From NCBI RefSeq assembly GCF_029991245.1, contig NZ_JAIVFO010000022.1, positions 1-40,961 of the forward strand: a stretch of DNA of 40,961 nucleotides, read 5' to 3'. Source of the stretch: Xanthobacter autotrophicus (GTDB lineage Bacteria > Pseudomonadota > Alphaproteobacteria > Rhizobiales > Xanthobacteraceae). This document shows positions 21,464-30,486 of the stretch, piece after piece. Every line of letters begins with the position of its first letter. Positions within the stretch are counted from its first letter, which is position 1. Under the pieces are notes generated by a model. That model did not search any database. It worked only from the letters and a program-made list of their open reading frames with translations, and was not told the origin of the DNA. The translations under genes were made by a program, and so were the position numbers.

Positions 21464-22369
21464 TCACGATCCGCTTCCGCCCGCGCGCGACGGCAGCCGC
21501 TCGCCGGCTCCCCGCTCTGGCAGCGCCTGGGCATCGTCTGCCGAGAAGCAGCGATCAAGCCACTCATGGATGGCGGCCAGGGCCTCCGGCTCGTCCAGGA
21601 ACGGCGTGTGGCCGCGGTCGGGCACCTCGGCATAGATCATGTCGGGGCGTCGGGCCGCCATCGCCTCGGCCGCGGCCCGGCTCACCACGTCAGAATTGGC
21701 GCCGTGGATCAGCGCCAGCGGAAGCCCCGCGCAAGCGTCGAACAACGGCCAGGCGTCCGTCGCCGGAGCCGCCAGCGCCTTCTGGAAAGCCTGGCGCAGA
21801 TCAGGATCATAGGGCAGCGTCACGCCTTCTGATGTCTGGACGTAGCGGCGGATGGCTTCCTCCTCCCACCGCAGTTCCGGCACGTTGTAGAAGCCCGGCA
21901 TGGCCTGTGGCATGCGGTCGGCGATCTCCTCCAGGGTGGCGACGGCGGGCTCGATGCCGATATAGGCGCCGATCCGCTCCAGGCCGGGACGCTCCATCAC
22001 TGGCCCCACGTCATTGAGGCAGAGGCCAGCCAGGCGCTCACGGGAGGTCGTAGCCATGAGCATTCCCAAAATCCCGCCGCGGGAGGAGCCGATGACGGCG
22101 GCGCGCTCGATTCCGAGATGGTCGAGCAAGGCGAGCGCGTCTTTGCTTTCCTGAACCGCATTGTAGGTGTCGGCCCCGGTCCAGTCGGATTCGCCCCGGC
22201 CGCGGCTATCCAGCCGTATCAGCCGCACGTCCCTCAGATGCCGAGCCAAATAGTCGAAATCGCGTCTGTTGCGGGTGAAGCCGGCGAGCGCCAGCACCGG
22301 CCGTCCCGTCCCGATGTCCGAGAAGGCAAGGCTGGCGCCGTCCTGCGTCTGAAACCTGTCCCTGATCAT
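21464..22369 (-). CDS. alpha/beta hydrolase
   Basis: This 301-residue protein has the alpha/beta hydrolase fold and a full triad: nucleophile S96 in GSSRG, D227 in HGANSD and H254 in DRGHTPFLDEPEAL. Its pattern is that of small-ester or lactone hydrolases of the RutD/haloalkane type; the substrate is unknown. The ATG at 22367-22369 was chosen because AGGA lies a few bases upstream; ATGs at 22423 and 22468 would lengthen it. The C-terminal 20 residues are Arg/Gly/Ser-rich and unlikely to be folded. Confidence 0.85.
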   Translation of the reverse strand: MIRDRFQTQDGASLAFSDIGTGRPVLALAGFTRNRRDFDYLARHLRDVRLIRLDSRGRGESDWTGADTYNAVQESKDALALLDHLGIERAAVIGSSRGGILGMLMATTSRERLAGLCLNDVGPVMERPGLERIGAYIGIEPAVATLEEIADRMPQAMPGFYNVPELRWEEEAIRRYVQTSEGVTLPYDPDLRQAFQKALAAPATDAWPLFDACAGLPLALIHGANSDVVSRAAAEAMAARRPDMIYAEVPDRGHTPFLDEPEALAAIHEWLDRCFSADDAQALPERGAGERLPSRAGGSGS

Positions 22370-22525
22370 GGCTTCCTGAGGCCGCCCCGATTTCTTGGCT
22401 GCACCGCGATCATCATCCGACATATTCGTAGAAGCCGCGGCCCGCTTTGCGCCCAAGATGGCCGGCATGGACCATCTGCGTGAGCAGCGGGACAGGGCGG
22501 ATCCACCTGTCGCGGTCGAACCCCG

Positions 22526-22626
22526 AGAGCCTGTTTCGCGCGCTCCAGTTCGCGAAACAGGCTCTCGCTTGTTGTTTTAAAGCCGTTTCGGATGCAAAGC
22601 CGTTTCACGCTTTTGCTGAAACTGCC
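22526..22626 (-). repeat. hairpin and intergenic repeat-like element after DUF3141
   Basis: A perfect 15-bp inverted repeat, AGAGCCTGTTTCGCG (22526-22540) with CGCGAAACAGGCTCT (22551-22565), is followed by CTTGTTGTTTTAAAGCCG and a GAAACGG-rich stretch up to the stop of the DUF3141 gene. It resembles dispersed intergenic repeats of Hyphomicrobiales and could also act as a terminator or 3'-end stabiliser. Confidence 0.6.
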
Positions 22627-25131
22627 CTAGGCTCCCCGGCCCTTGGTGGCCCGGTTGCCGAACGGGTGGCGCGTCTCGACGGCCGCCGTGGCGATGGCCA
22701 GGTTGGCGGCCACCGTGTCCGCCAGGGCCTCGGCGACGCCGGGTTCCTCCAGCGGATCGCTGAGGACGTCGCCGGTGAAGGCCGGCAGGCCCAGCACCTG
22801 ATGGAAACGTTGCAGCAGCGCGAGAGTCTGCGCCGACATGTCGGCGGTCTCGCCCGGCACGTAGCGCACGACGCGCGCCGCCAGCTCCCGCTCCTTCGGG
22901 TCGGGCAGCAGCACCGCGAGCGTCTCGATCGCATGCTCGGGCTCGTAGGTGGCGATCACCGTCTGCTCGTGGATGATCATCGCACGCCGCGCGGCGCCGA
23001 GGGAGCGGAACGGCTCGTCCTGGGTCAGCACCCGGCTGGAGCGCTCGAGACGGTCGCGGCGCACGGTCCCGCGATTGTCCGCCAGCAGGATCAGCATGCG
23101 GATCACCGCCTCGACGAAGCCGCCCCGGTCGATGTTGTAGAGTGCCGCCGCCACCTCCGGCAGGGCCCTGAGTTCGTCGGTGTTCTTCAGCGCGCGCCGC
23201 GCCTCGTGGGTGCGGCCGAAGGTCCGCGCCCAGGGCGTGCCCCAGACGGTGTGGAAAACGATCTCGTACATCATGTCGCGGTAATCGCGGATGAGGTCGA
23301 TGGTCTGCTCGGTGGCGTCCGCCCACAGCGCTTCGGCGGCGAGGAAGGGGTTGTCGGGGTTGGCCTTGGCGCGGCTTTGGCGCACGCTCTCCGCTGCCCG
23401 GGCCAGGGCCGGCATGACCGGGTTCCGCGACGACATCAGCGCCCGCTGCAAACGCTCGGGGTGCAGCGCCCGGCTCATCTCCGCCGTGGTCTTGGTCACC
23501 AGCGGCTTTACGAACGGACGCACCAGTGCGTCGTACATCTGTGACTGCACTTCCGAGGCGCGGGCCACGGCGGCGAACGGGCGCTCGTCATCGAGGCCGT
23601 CGTCGAGCGCCCGGATGTCGTCCAGCGTGCGCTCGATGAAGCCGACCGTGAAAGTCTTGCGGCCGTTCTCCTCCTGCACGTCCTCGATGCGCATCTCATA
23701 GAGCCCTGGGGCGAGCGCCTCGATGGTCTCCAAGGTGGAGGCGACCTCGGAGTGCTCCTTGTTGGCGATCTGCGAGGAGACGAAGATGCCGAGGTGGCCG
23801 ACCTGGTCATGCACCATGTAGATGATGCGCTGGCCGCGGATGCGGATTTCCGTGACGCTGGCGTAGGTCTCGGCGATCCAGTTCAGCGCTTGCTGGGGCG
23901 GCGTGATGTTGTCGCCGTGGCTGGCGAAGACGATGATGGGCGAGCGGATCGCCTTGAGGTCGAGCGGGCGGCCCGGCTCGATCCGCGCCTCGTTCTTGGC
24001 GAGGCGGTTACCGACGAACAATTGCTCGACGATCCAGCGGATTTCCGGCTCCGTGAGCAGGAAGAATCCGCCCCACCATTTCTCGAATTCCAGGAAGGTC
24101 TTGTCGCCCTTGTCGATGTCGCGGAAAATGTCGGTATACTTGCGGAACAGGGTGCGACCCGGATTGAGCAGCTGGAAGTTCATCACCAGGTGCGCGCCGT
24201 CGAAGATGCCGCCCCCGATGTCCGAGAGGAACATGGGGATCCAGGTGCCGCCGAGCACACCCGCATTATAGCGCATGGGGTTCTCGCCGACGACGCCGGC
24301 CCAGGGCGCCACCGGCGAGCCATTGACCACGATCGGACCGGTGATGTCGGGATTGGTGGCAGCGAGCAGCAACGTCGCCCAGCCGCCCTGGCAGTTGCCG
24401 GTCACCACGGGCTTGGGCGCCTTCGGATGGCGGCGCATCACCTCGCGCACGAAGGTGGCCTCGGCGCGGGTGACATAGGACAGGAACTGCCCGGGCTCGG
24501 GCTGGCTGCGGAAGGCGACGAAGTAAACCGGATGGCTCTCGCGCAGCGCCACGCCCACCTGGCTGTCGGCCTTGAAGCCGCCGATGCCGGGGCCATGGCC
24601 GGCCCGCGGGTCGATGATGATGTAGGGGCGCCTGGTGTCGTCGATGTGCACACCCTCGGGCGGCAGGATGCGCAGCAGCATATAGTTGCAGGGATAGGGC
24701 AGATCGTGCCCGTCGACGATGACCTCGTAGTCGTAGATCAGCACCGGCGGGCAGTTCGCCGCCTCGTGCTCCAGGAAGATGTCGCCGCGCTTGCGCAGGG
24801 TGTCCATCGTCAGCACGAGGCGCTCGGCGGCGTCGCGCTGGTAGTCCAGCCAGGATTGGGCCAGCCGGCCCATGCCGTACTCGCGATGAAGGCCCGTGAC
24901 CATGGCGCCGGCATCATCGATCAGGCCGCGGACGCGCTCGGAATGGGTGGTCTCGATGCGCCGGGAATGGCGCGCCGCAGCCGTTGCCACGATATTGGCG
25001 GTGCGGGCGATGGCGTCGATCTCGGTGCGCCCCCCGTCCACGCTGCCGCGCACCACGTCGAGCGCATCGCTCTCCACGCGCGGAATGGCAGGCTGCCGAC
25101 GCGGATCGAACAGATCAAAGACGTTCACCAT
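22627..25131 (-). CDS. DUF3141 PHA-synthase-like alpha/beta hydrolase
   Basis: Residues about 125-460 of this 834-residue protein form an alpha/beta-hydrolase domain like that of polyhydroxyalkanoate synthases: a Cys nucleophile in a lipase-like box, GNCQGG (C247), D407 in ASHGDNITPP and H446 in DQVGHLGIF. The long C-terminal part (about 490-834) is helical and specific to DUF3141. DUF3141 genes occur next to FabI, MaoC-Pta and AckA genes in several proteobacteria, as here. A role in 3-hydroxyacyl polymer or acyl-CoA chemistry is suggested by the catalytic Cys but is not established. It starts near a 666-base gene-free stretch that should contain its promoter. Confidence 0.9.
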   Translation of the reverse strand: MVNVFDLFDPRRQPAIPRVESDALDVVRGSVDGGRTEIDAIARTANIVATAAARHSRRIETTHSERVRGLIDDAGAMVTGLHREYGMGRLAQSWLDYQRDAAERLVLTMDTLRKRGDIFLEHEAANCPPVLIYDYEVIVDGHDLPYPCNYMLLRILPPEGVHIDDTRRPYIIIDPRAGHGPGIGGFKADSQVGVALRESHPVYFVAFRSQPEPGQFLSYVTRAEATFVREVMRRHPKAPKPVVTGNCQGGWATLLLAATNPDITGPIVVNGSPVAPWAGVVGENPMRYNAGVLGGTWIPMFLSDIGGGIFDGAHLVMNFQLLNPGRTLFRKYTDIFRDIDKGDKTFLEFEKWWGGFFLLTEPEIRWIVEQLFVGNRLAKNEARIEPGRPLDLKAIRSPIIVFASHGDNITPPQQALNWIAETYASVTEIRIRGQRIIYMVHDQVGHLGIFVSSQIANKEHSEVASTLETIEALAPGLYEMRIEDVQEENGRKTFTVGFIERTLDDIRALDDGLDDERPFAAVARASEVQSQMYDALVRPFVKPLVTKTTAEMSRALHPERLQRALMSSRNPVMPALARAAESVRQSRAKANPDNPFLAAEALWADATEQTIDLIRDYRDMMYEIVFHTVWGTPWARTFGRTHEARRALKNTDELRALPEVAAALYNIDRGGFVEAVIRMLILLADNRGTVRRDRLERSSRVLTQDEPFRSLGAARRAMIIHEQTVIATYEPEHAIETLAVLLPDPKERELAARVVRYVPGETADMSAQTLALLQRFHQVLGLPAFTGDVLSDPLEEPGVAEALADTVAANLAIATAAVETRHPFGNRATKGRGA

Positions 25132-25797
25132 GGCCTCGTATCCCCCGGGAAGCTATGAAGAGCGTGCTGCTTCACCTTCCCGCCGCGCCGGTTGATGGCG
25201 CCCTGCGAATGGATGGCCTGGGGCCGTTCGTTCCGCGCGGCAAATGCAAGTCACCGGCCGCTCCAGCGCCGGGATGATCTATGGCAAACAAATAATTCGG
25301 TGTTGTGACACGGAAAGCGGCGGCCTGAGCGGGCCAGCACCCCGATCCGACGCCCTTTCGCGGAGCGCTGCGGGCGGTGTTCGGACCAGCGCCGGCTCCG
25401 ATCTACGCGAGCGAGCCGGCCGCGAGGCCCGGCAGCGCCCAAAAAACTCTTAAACTGAATTATATGATTGATTTCAGTTATAGGAGAGTTCTCAATTTCA
25501 TCCAGACTGACGCGCCAGAATATCTCAATGGCGAGACGACGTCGCGGCCGTATGGTTGTCTATCCGCCGAATATCCTGCGGTGACCTTCTGTGGATTTCG
25601 CCGCCGGCGAAGCCGGCATGCTTTTCGAGATGCGAAGCGATCTCTTCAATGAGGCCGAAACGCTTCGTTCGTCTTGATTCTCGTGATTTCCTTGCGCTTC
25701 GCGCACCACGTTCACCACGTCCTTGCCACCACGTCCTTGCGCGCCGGGCTGACCCGCCGCGCGCTCTTTCCCGAAGTTCAGAGCCCGCTCCGTCCGC
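25132..25797. other. gene-free stretch between DUF3141 and the efflux operon
   Basis: These 666 bases have no credible gene. The middle contains an AT-rich patch (25450-25502) with the inverted repeat AACTGAA (25453-25459)/TTCAGTT (25473-25479). A 14-base tandem duplication, CACCACGTCCTTGC, lies at 25713-25740. The part next to 25131 is expected to carry the DUF3141 promoter. I see no terminator with a clear U tract after the efflux operon. Confidence 0.5.
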
Positions 25798-27210
25798 TCA
25801 GGGGCCCCAGCCGCCGCCGAGCGCCTGGAACAGGCTGGTGGCGGCCAGCAGCCGCGCCAGCCGCACCTGCGCCAACCCGTTTTCCGCGGTGAAATAGGTC
25901 TGCTGCGCCTGCAGCACGGCGACGAGGGTGGTGGTGCCGCCCGCCAGCTGGGACTCGGCCACGCGAAAGGCGGTGCGGGAGCTGTCCACCACGGCGGCCT
26001 GCAGCTTCACCTGCTTGTTGGTCTGGTCCAGCGCCACCAGCGCCTTCTCCACATCGGCGAAGGCCGACAGGATGGCCTTGCGATAAACCTGCAGGTCCTG
26101 CACCTGCACGCCCTTGGCCTGGTCCAGCTGGCTCTGGAGCAGATAGCCGTCGAAGATGGGCTGGGTCAGCCCCGCAACCAGCGTGTAGTACCACGCACCG
26201 GGAGCGAACAGCGCCTGGAGCGCCGCGCTCTGCACCCCGCCTGTGCCGGTCAGCTGGATCTGCGGCAGCATCGCCGCCCGTGCGGCTTCCACATTGTAGC
26301 CGCCGGCCAGGAGCTGGGCCTCGGCGAGGGCGATATCGGGCCGGCGGGTAAGCAGCTCGGACGGCAGTCCCGGGGTGATGCGCGGCACGGTGATCTGCGC
26401 GAGGCTCCCCTGCGGCGGGTCGAGCGCGACGGGGGTGCGCGCCAGCAGCACGGCCAGGGCCGCCCAGTTCTGGCGCAGGGTGATCTCGATGGGCGGGATC
26501 GAGGCCCGCACCTGCGCCACCAGCGCCTCCTGCTGCGACACGTCGAGCTGCGAGACGGTGCCGCCCGCGAACTGCCGCTTCACGATGTCGAGGATGCGGG
26601 TTGCGGCGGCGAGGCTGTTCTGCGCGATGCGCAGCTGGTCGCGGGCGCCGAGGATCTGGAAATAGGTGTTGGCCACCGCCACCTGGGTCGACAGGGTCAC
26701 CACATCGCGATTGAACCGCGCCGCCGCCGCGTTCTCCTCCGCGGCGAGCAGGCCGGAGCGGTTCTTACCCCAGAAATCCACCATGTATCCGGCCGACAGG
26801 CCGAGAATATACTGGCCGCTGGTGTTGCCCGGATTGCCGCTGCCGCCGCTGGAGCGGATCTGCGCGGCGGAGCCCGCAAAGGTGAGGTTGGGGTAGAGCG
26901 GCGCGCCCGAGATGCCCACCTGGGCATCGGCCTGCACGATTTCAGCCGTTGCGACGGCGATGTCGAGATTGTCGATGTTGGCTTCCGCCACGAAGCGGCT
27001 GAGGTCGCTGGAGCGAAAGCTCCGCCACCATTCGGGCGGCGGCAGATGCGCATTGGGGTTGGCCGGCCCTTCCACATAATGGGTGGGCGTGGCGATCCCG
27101 ATCTCCGGCGCCGGCGCTTCGGGCAGGCAGCCGGCGAGCAGCAGCGCGAGGGCGCCCGCCGCCAGAAGCGCCCCGCGCGGGGGGCGACCGGATGTGCTGA
27201 AAGACTGCAT
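25798..27210 (-). CDS. outer-membrane efflux lipoprotein (NodT/OprM type)
   Basis: This 470-residue outer-membrane factor of a tripartite RND pump has a lipobox LLAGC (C28) after a signal peptide, followed by a two-fold TolC-like repeat. Segments such as ISGAPLYPNLTFAGSA and QLDVSQQEALVAQVRASIPP in the first half are mirrored in the second half. It forms the exit channel across the outer membrane. Its ATG follows the stop of the second permease gene with no gap, making it the last gene of a four-gene efflux operon. Confidence 0.93.
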   Translation of the reverse strand: MQSFSTSGRPPRGALLAAGALALLLAGCLPEAPAPEIGIATPTHYVEGPANPNAHLPPPEWWRSFRSSDLSRFVAEANIDNLDIAVATAEIVQADAQVGISGAPLYPNLTFAGSAAQIRSSGGSGNPGNTSGQYILGLSAGYMVDFWGKNRSGLLAAEENAAAARFNRDVVTLSTQVAVANTYFQILGARDQLRIAQNSLAAATRILDIVKRQFAGGTVSQLDVSQQEALVAQVRASIPPIEITLRQNWAALAVLLARTPVALDPPQGSLAQITVPRITPGLPSELLTRRPDIALAEAQLLAGGYNVEAARAAMLPQIQLTGTGGVQSAALQALFAPGAWYYTLVAGLTQPIFDGYLLQSQLDQAKGVQVQDLQVYRKAILSAFADVEKALVALDQTNKQVKLQAAVVDSSRTAFRVAESQLAGGTTTLVAVLQAQQTYFTAENGLAQVRLARLLAATSLFQALGGGWGP

Positions 27211-30200
27211 CTATGCGGCCGGCGCTGGCGGCGGCCCCAGACGGGCACGCCGGTCCGAATCGAGGCGCCTGCGGCGCAGCCGGTCGATGTAGAGATAGAC
27301 CACCGGCGTCGTATAGAGCGTGAGAAGCTGGCTGAACAGCAGGCCGCCGACCACGGCCACGCCCAGCGGACGGCGCAGCTCGCTGCCTTCCCCGAAACCC
27401 ACCATCAGCGGAATGGCGCCGAACAGCGCCGCCGTCGTGGTCATCAGGATAGGCCGGAACCGCAGCAGGCAGGCGTGGAAGATGGCCTCGCGCGGCGCCA
27501 TGCCACCATTGCGCTCGGCATCGAGGGCGACGTCGATCATCATGATGGCGTTCTTCTTCACGATGCCGATGAGCAGGATCACTCCGATCAGCGCCATGAC
27601 GTTGAACTCGCCGCCAAACGCCATGAGCGCCAGCAGCGCGCCGACGCCGGCCGACGGCAGGGTGGACAGGATGGTCAGGGGGTGGACGAAGCTCTCATAG
27701 AGCATGCCGAGCACCAGATAGACGGCCACCAGGGCCGCGAGGATCAGCAGCGGCTGGCTGGACAGGGATTGCTGGAAGGCGCGGGCCGTGCCCTGGAAGC
27801 TGCCGTGGATCGAGGCCGGAAGGCCGACCTGCTCCTTGGCGGCATCCACCGCCACCACCGCGTCGCTGAGCGCCGCGCCGGGCGCCAGGTTGAAGGACAG
27901 CGTCGCCGCGACGAACAGCCCCTGGTGGTTCACCGCCAGCGGCGTGGAGCCGGTGCCGAACCGCGCCACGCTCGACAGCGGGATCATGGGCGCGGCGCTG
28001 GTGCTCACCGCCGCGCCGGTGGAGGCCGAGGCGCGCCCGGTGGCGCCGATGGCGTTGGTCTGGGCGTTGCGTGCGGCGCTGTCGGCAGTGCTGGCGGTCG
28101 TTGTGGCTCCCGGGGCGGAGAAGGTGCCGGCCACGGCGCCGGTCCCCTGCGAACCGCCCACCGCGCCGCCGGACGTGCTGATGAAAACGTCGTTCAGCAC
28201 CTCGGGGTGCTGGGAGAAGCGCGGCGCCACCTCCATCACCACATGATACTGGTTGCGCGCCACATAGATGGTGGACACCTGCCGCTGGCCGAAGGCGTCG
28301 TAGAGCGTGTTGTCGATCTGCCCCACCGAAATGCCCAGCCGGGCGGCGGTGTCGCGGTCGATGACGATCTCGGTCTGGATGCCGCGGGACTGCTGGTCGC
28401 TGTTGGCCTGGGTAACGCGCGGGTCGCGCTGCAGCGCCGCCAGCAGCTTGGGCACCCATTCGGCCAGCTCCTGGAAGCTGTCGCCTTCCAGCGTGTACTG
28501 GAACTGGGCATTGGCCGGCCGTCCGCCCACCTGGATGTCCTGCGCCGCCTGCAGGAACAGGTTGGCGCCGGGCACCACCGCCAGCGCGCGGCGCAGGCGC
28601 ACGATCACCTCGTCCGCCGCGACGCCCCGCTGGGCGAGCGGCTTCAGGGAAGCGAAGACGAAGCCGGAATTGCCCTGCCCGCCCCCGGTGAAGCCGACCA
28701 CGGACGCCACCGCCGGGTCGGCCCGCACGATGTCCACGAAGCTCTTCAGCTTCGCCGACATGGCCTGGAACGAGATGGACTGGTCGGCCTGGATCATGCC
28801 GGTGATGCGGCCGGTGTCCTGCTGGGGCAGGAAGCCCTTGGGGATGATGATGTAGAGATGGACCGTCAGCGCCAGCGTGGCGAAAAACACCGCGAGCAGG
28901 ATGCGCGGCCGGTCCAGGCTGAAGGACAGCGAGCGCCGGTAGGCGGAGAGCACCGCCTCGAACACCCGCTCGCTGGCGCGGAACAGGCGGCCGTGCGGGC
29001 GGCCTTCCTCGTTGCGGAGGAGCAGGGCGCACATCATCGGCGTGGTGGTGAGCGACACGAAGAGCGACACCATGATGGTCGCGGTGATGGTGAGGGCGAA
29101 CTCGCGGAAGATCTTCCCGATCAGCCCGCCCATGAGCAGAATGGGGATGAAGACGGCGATGAGCGACACGCTCATGGCCACCACGGTGAAGCTCACCTCC
29201 CCTGCCCCCTTCAGGGCCGCATCCACGCCGGAGAGCCCGGCGGCGCGATGGCGCGCGATGTTCTCCAGCACCACGATGGCATCGTCCACCACGAAGCCGG
29301 TGGCGATGGTCAGGGCCATCAGCGACAGGTTGTTGATGCTGAAGCCGCACAGATACATCACCGCGAGGGTGCCCACGAGGGAGACCGGTACCGCCACGAT
29401 GGGCACCAGCGCGGCGCGCCAGTCGCGCAGGAAGGCGAACACCACCACGATCACCAGCACCACGGAGATGGCGAGGGTGAGCGCCACATCCGCCAGCGAG
29501 GCGCGGATGGTGGCAGACCGGTCCATCACCACGTTGAGGTCGATGGCCGGCGAGATGGAGGCGGAAAGCGACGGCAGCAGCGCGCGCACCCGGTCCACGG
29601 TGGCGATGATGTTGGCGTTGGGCGAGCGGAACAGGATGAGGAGGGTCGCCGGCTTGCCGTTGGCGAGGCCCGCGGAGCGGATGTTCTCGATGGAATCCAC
29701 CGTCTCGCCGATGTCCGACAGGCGCACCGGCGCGCCGGAGCGATAGGCGACGATGAGGTTGCGGTAGTCCTCGGCCTTCAGGGCCTGGTCGTTGGCATAG
29801 ATCTGGAACCGCAGGCTGTCGCCGTCGATGGCGCCCTTGGGGGCGTGGGCGTTGGCGGAGGCCAGCGCCGCGCGCACGTCCTCCAGCCCGATGCCGTATT
29901 TGTAGAGCGCGTTGGGGTTCAGCTCCACCCGCACCGCCGGCAGCGACCCGCCGCCCACCGTCACGTCGCCGATGCCGTCCACCTGGAACAGCCGCTGCGC
30001 CAGCACGGTGCTCGCCGCATCATAGATCTGGCCGCGCGACAGCGTGTCGGAGGTGAGCGACAGGATCATGATGGGCGCGTCGGCTGGGTTGGCCTTGCGG
30101 TAGGTGGGGTTGGAGCGCAGGCTCGACGGCAGGTCGGCGCGGGCCGCGTTGATCGCCGCCTGCACATCGCGGGCGGCGCCGTTGATGTCGCGGGACAGGC

Positions 30201-30486
30201 CGAATTGCAGGGTGATGCGGGCCGAGCCGTTGGTGCTCGACGAGGTCATCTCGGTGACATCGGCGATGGTGCCGAGATGGCGCTCCAGCGGGCTTGCCAC
30301 CGTGTCGGCCACCACCTGCGGGCTGGCGCCGGGCAGGCTCGCCGACACCGAGATCACCGGGAAGTCCACCGCCGGCAGCGGCCCCACCGGCAGCAGGGGA
30401 TAGGCCACGAGGCCGGCCGCGAACACCCAGAAGGTGATCAGCGTCGTCGCCACCGGCCGGCGGATGAAGGGCGCGGACAGGCTCAT
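27211..30486 (-). CDS. mdtC: RND efflux permease (MdtC type) with a low-complexity insertion
   Basis: This inner-membrane proton-driven RND transporter has 1091 residues, about 65 more than usual for MdtC. Its twelve transmembrane helices include [14 protein letters not shown] with the paired Asp residues of the proton relay in TM4, and the N-terminus [14 protein letters not shown] is typical. The extra length is a Gly/Ala/Ser/Thr-rich stretch at about residues 770-830, in the second periplasmic half after the [12 protein letters not shown] segment. It begins at the ATG overlapping the MdtB stop (ATGA, 30483-30486), not at the upstream ATG at 30558. MdtB and MdtC normally assemble as a mixed trimer. 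Confidence 0.93.
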   Translation of the reverse strand: MSLSAPFIRRPVATTLITFWVFAAGLVAYPLLPVGPLPAVDFPVISVSASLPGASPQVVADTVASPLERHLGTIADVTEMTSSSTNGSARITLQFGLSRDINGAARDVQAAINAARADLPSSLRSNPTYRKANPADAPIMILSLTSDTLSRGQIYDAASTVLAQRLFQVDGIGDVTVGGGSLPAVRVELNPNALYKYGIGLEDVRAALASANAHAPKGAIDGDSLRFQIYANDQALKAEDYRNLIVAYRSGAPVRLSDIGETVDSIENIRSAGLANGKPATLLILFRSPNANIIATVDRVRALLPSLSASISPAIDLNVVMDRSATIRASLADVALTLAISVVLVIVVVFAFLRDWRAALVPIVAVPVSLVGTLAVMYLCGFSINNLSLMALTIATGFVVDDAIVVLENIARHRAAGLSGVDAALKGAGEVSFTVVAMSVSLIAVFIPILLMGGLIGKIFREFALTITATIMVSLFVSLTTTPMMCALLLRNEEGRPHGRLFRASERVFEAVLSAYRRSLSFSLDRPRILLAVFFATLALTVHLYIIIPKGFLPQQDTGRITGMIQADQSISFQAMSAKLKSFVDIVRADPAVASVVGFTGGGQGNSGFVFASLKPLAQRGVAADEVIVRLRRALAVVPGANLFLQAAQDIQVGGRPANAQFQYTLEGDSFQELAEWVPKLLAALQRDPRVTQANSDQQSRGIQTEIVIDRDTAARLGISVGQIDNTLYDAFGQRQVSTIYVARNQYHVVMEVAPRFSQHPEVLNDVFISTSGGAVGGSQGTGAVAGTFSAPGATTTASTADSAARNAQTNAIGATGRASASTGAAVSTSAAPMIPLSSVARFGTGSTPLAVNHQGLFVAATLSFNLAPGAALSDAVVAVDAAKEQVGLPASIHGSFQGTARAFQQSLSSQPLLILAALVAVYLVLGMLYESFVHPLTILSTLPSAGVGALLALMAFGGEFNVMALIGVILLIGIVKKNAIMMIDVALDAERNGGMAPREAIFHACLLRFRPILMTTTAALFGAIPLMVGFGEGSELRRPLGVAVVGGLLFSQLLTLYTTPVVYLYIDRLRRRRLDSDRRARLGPPPAPAA

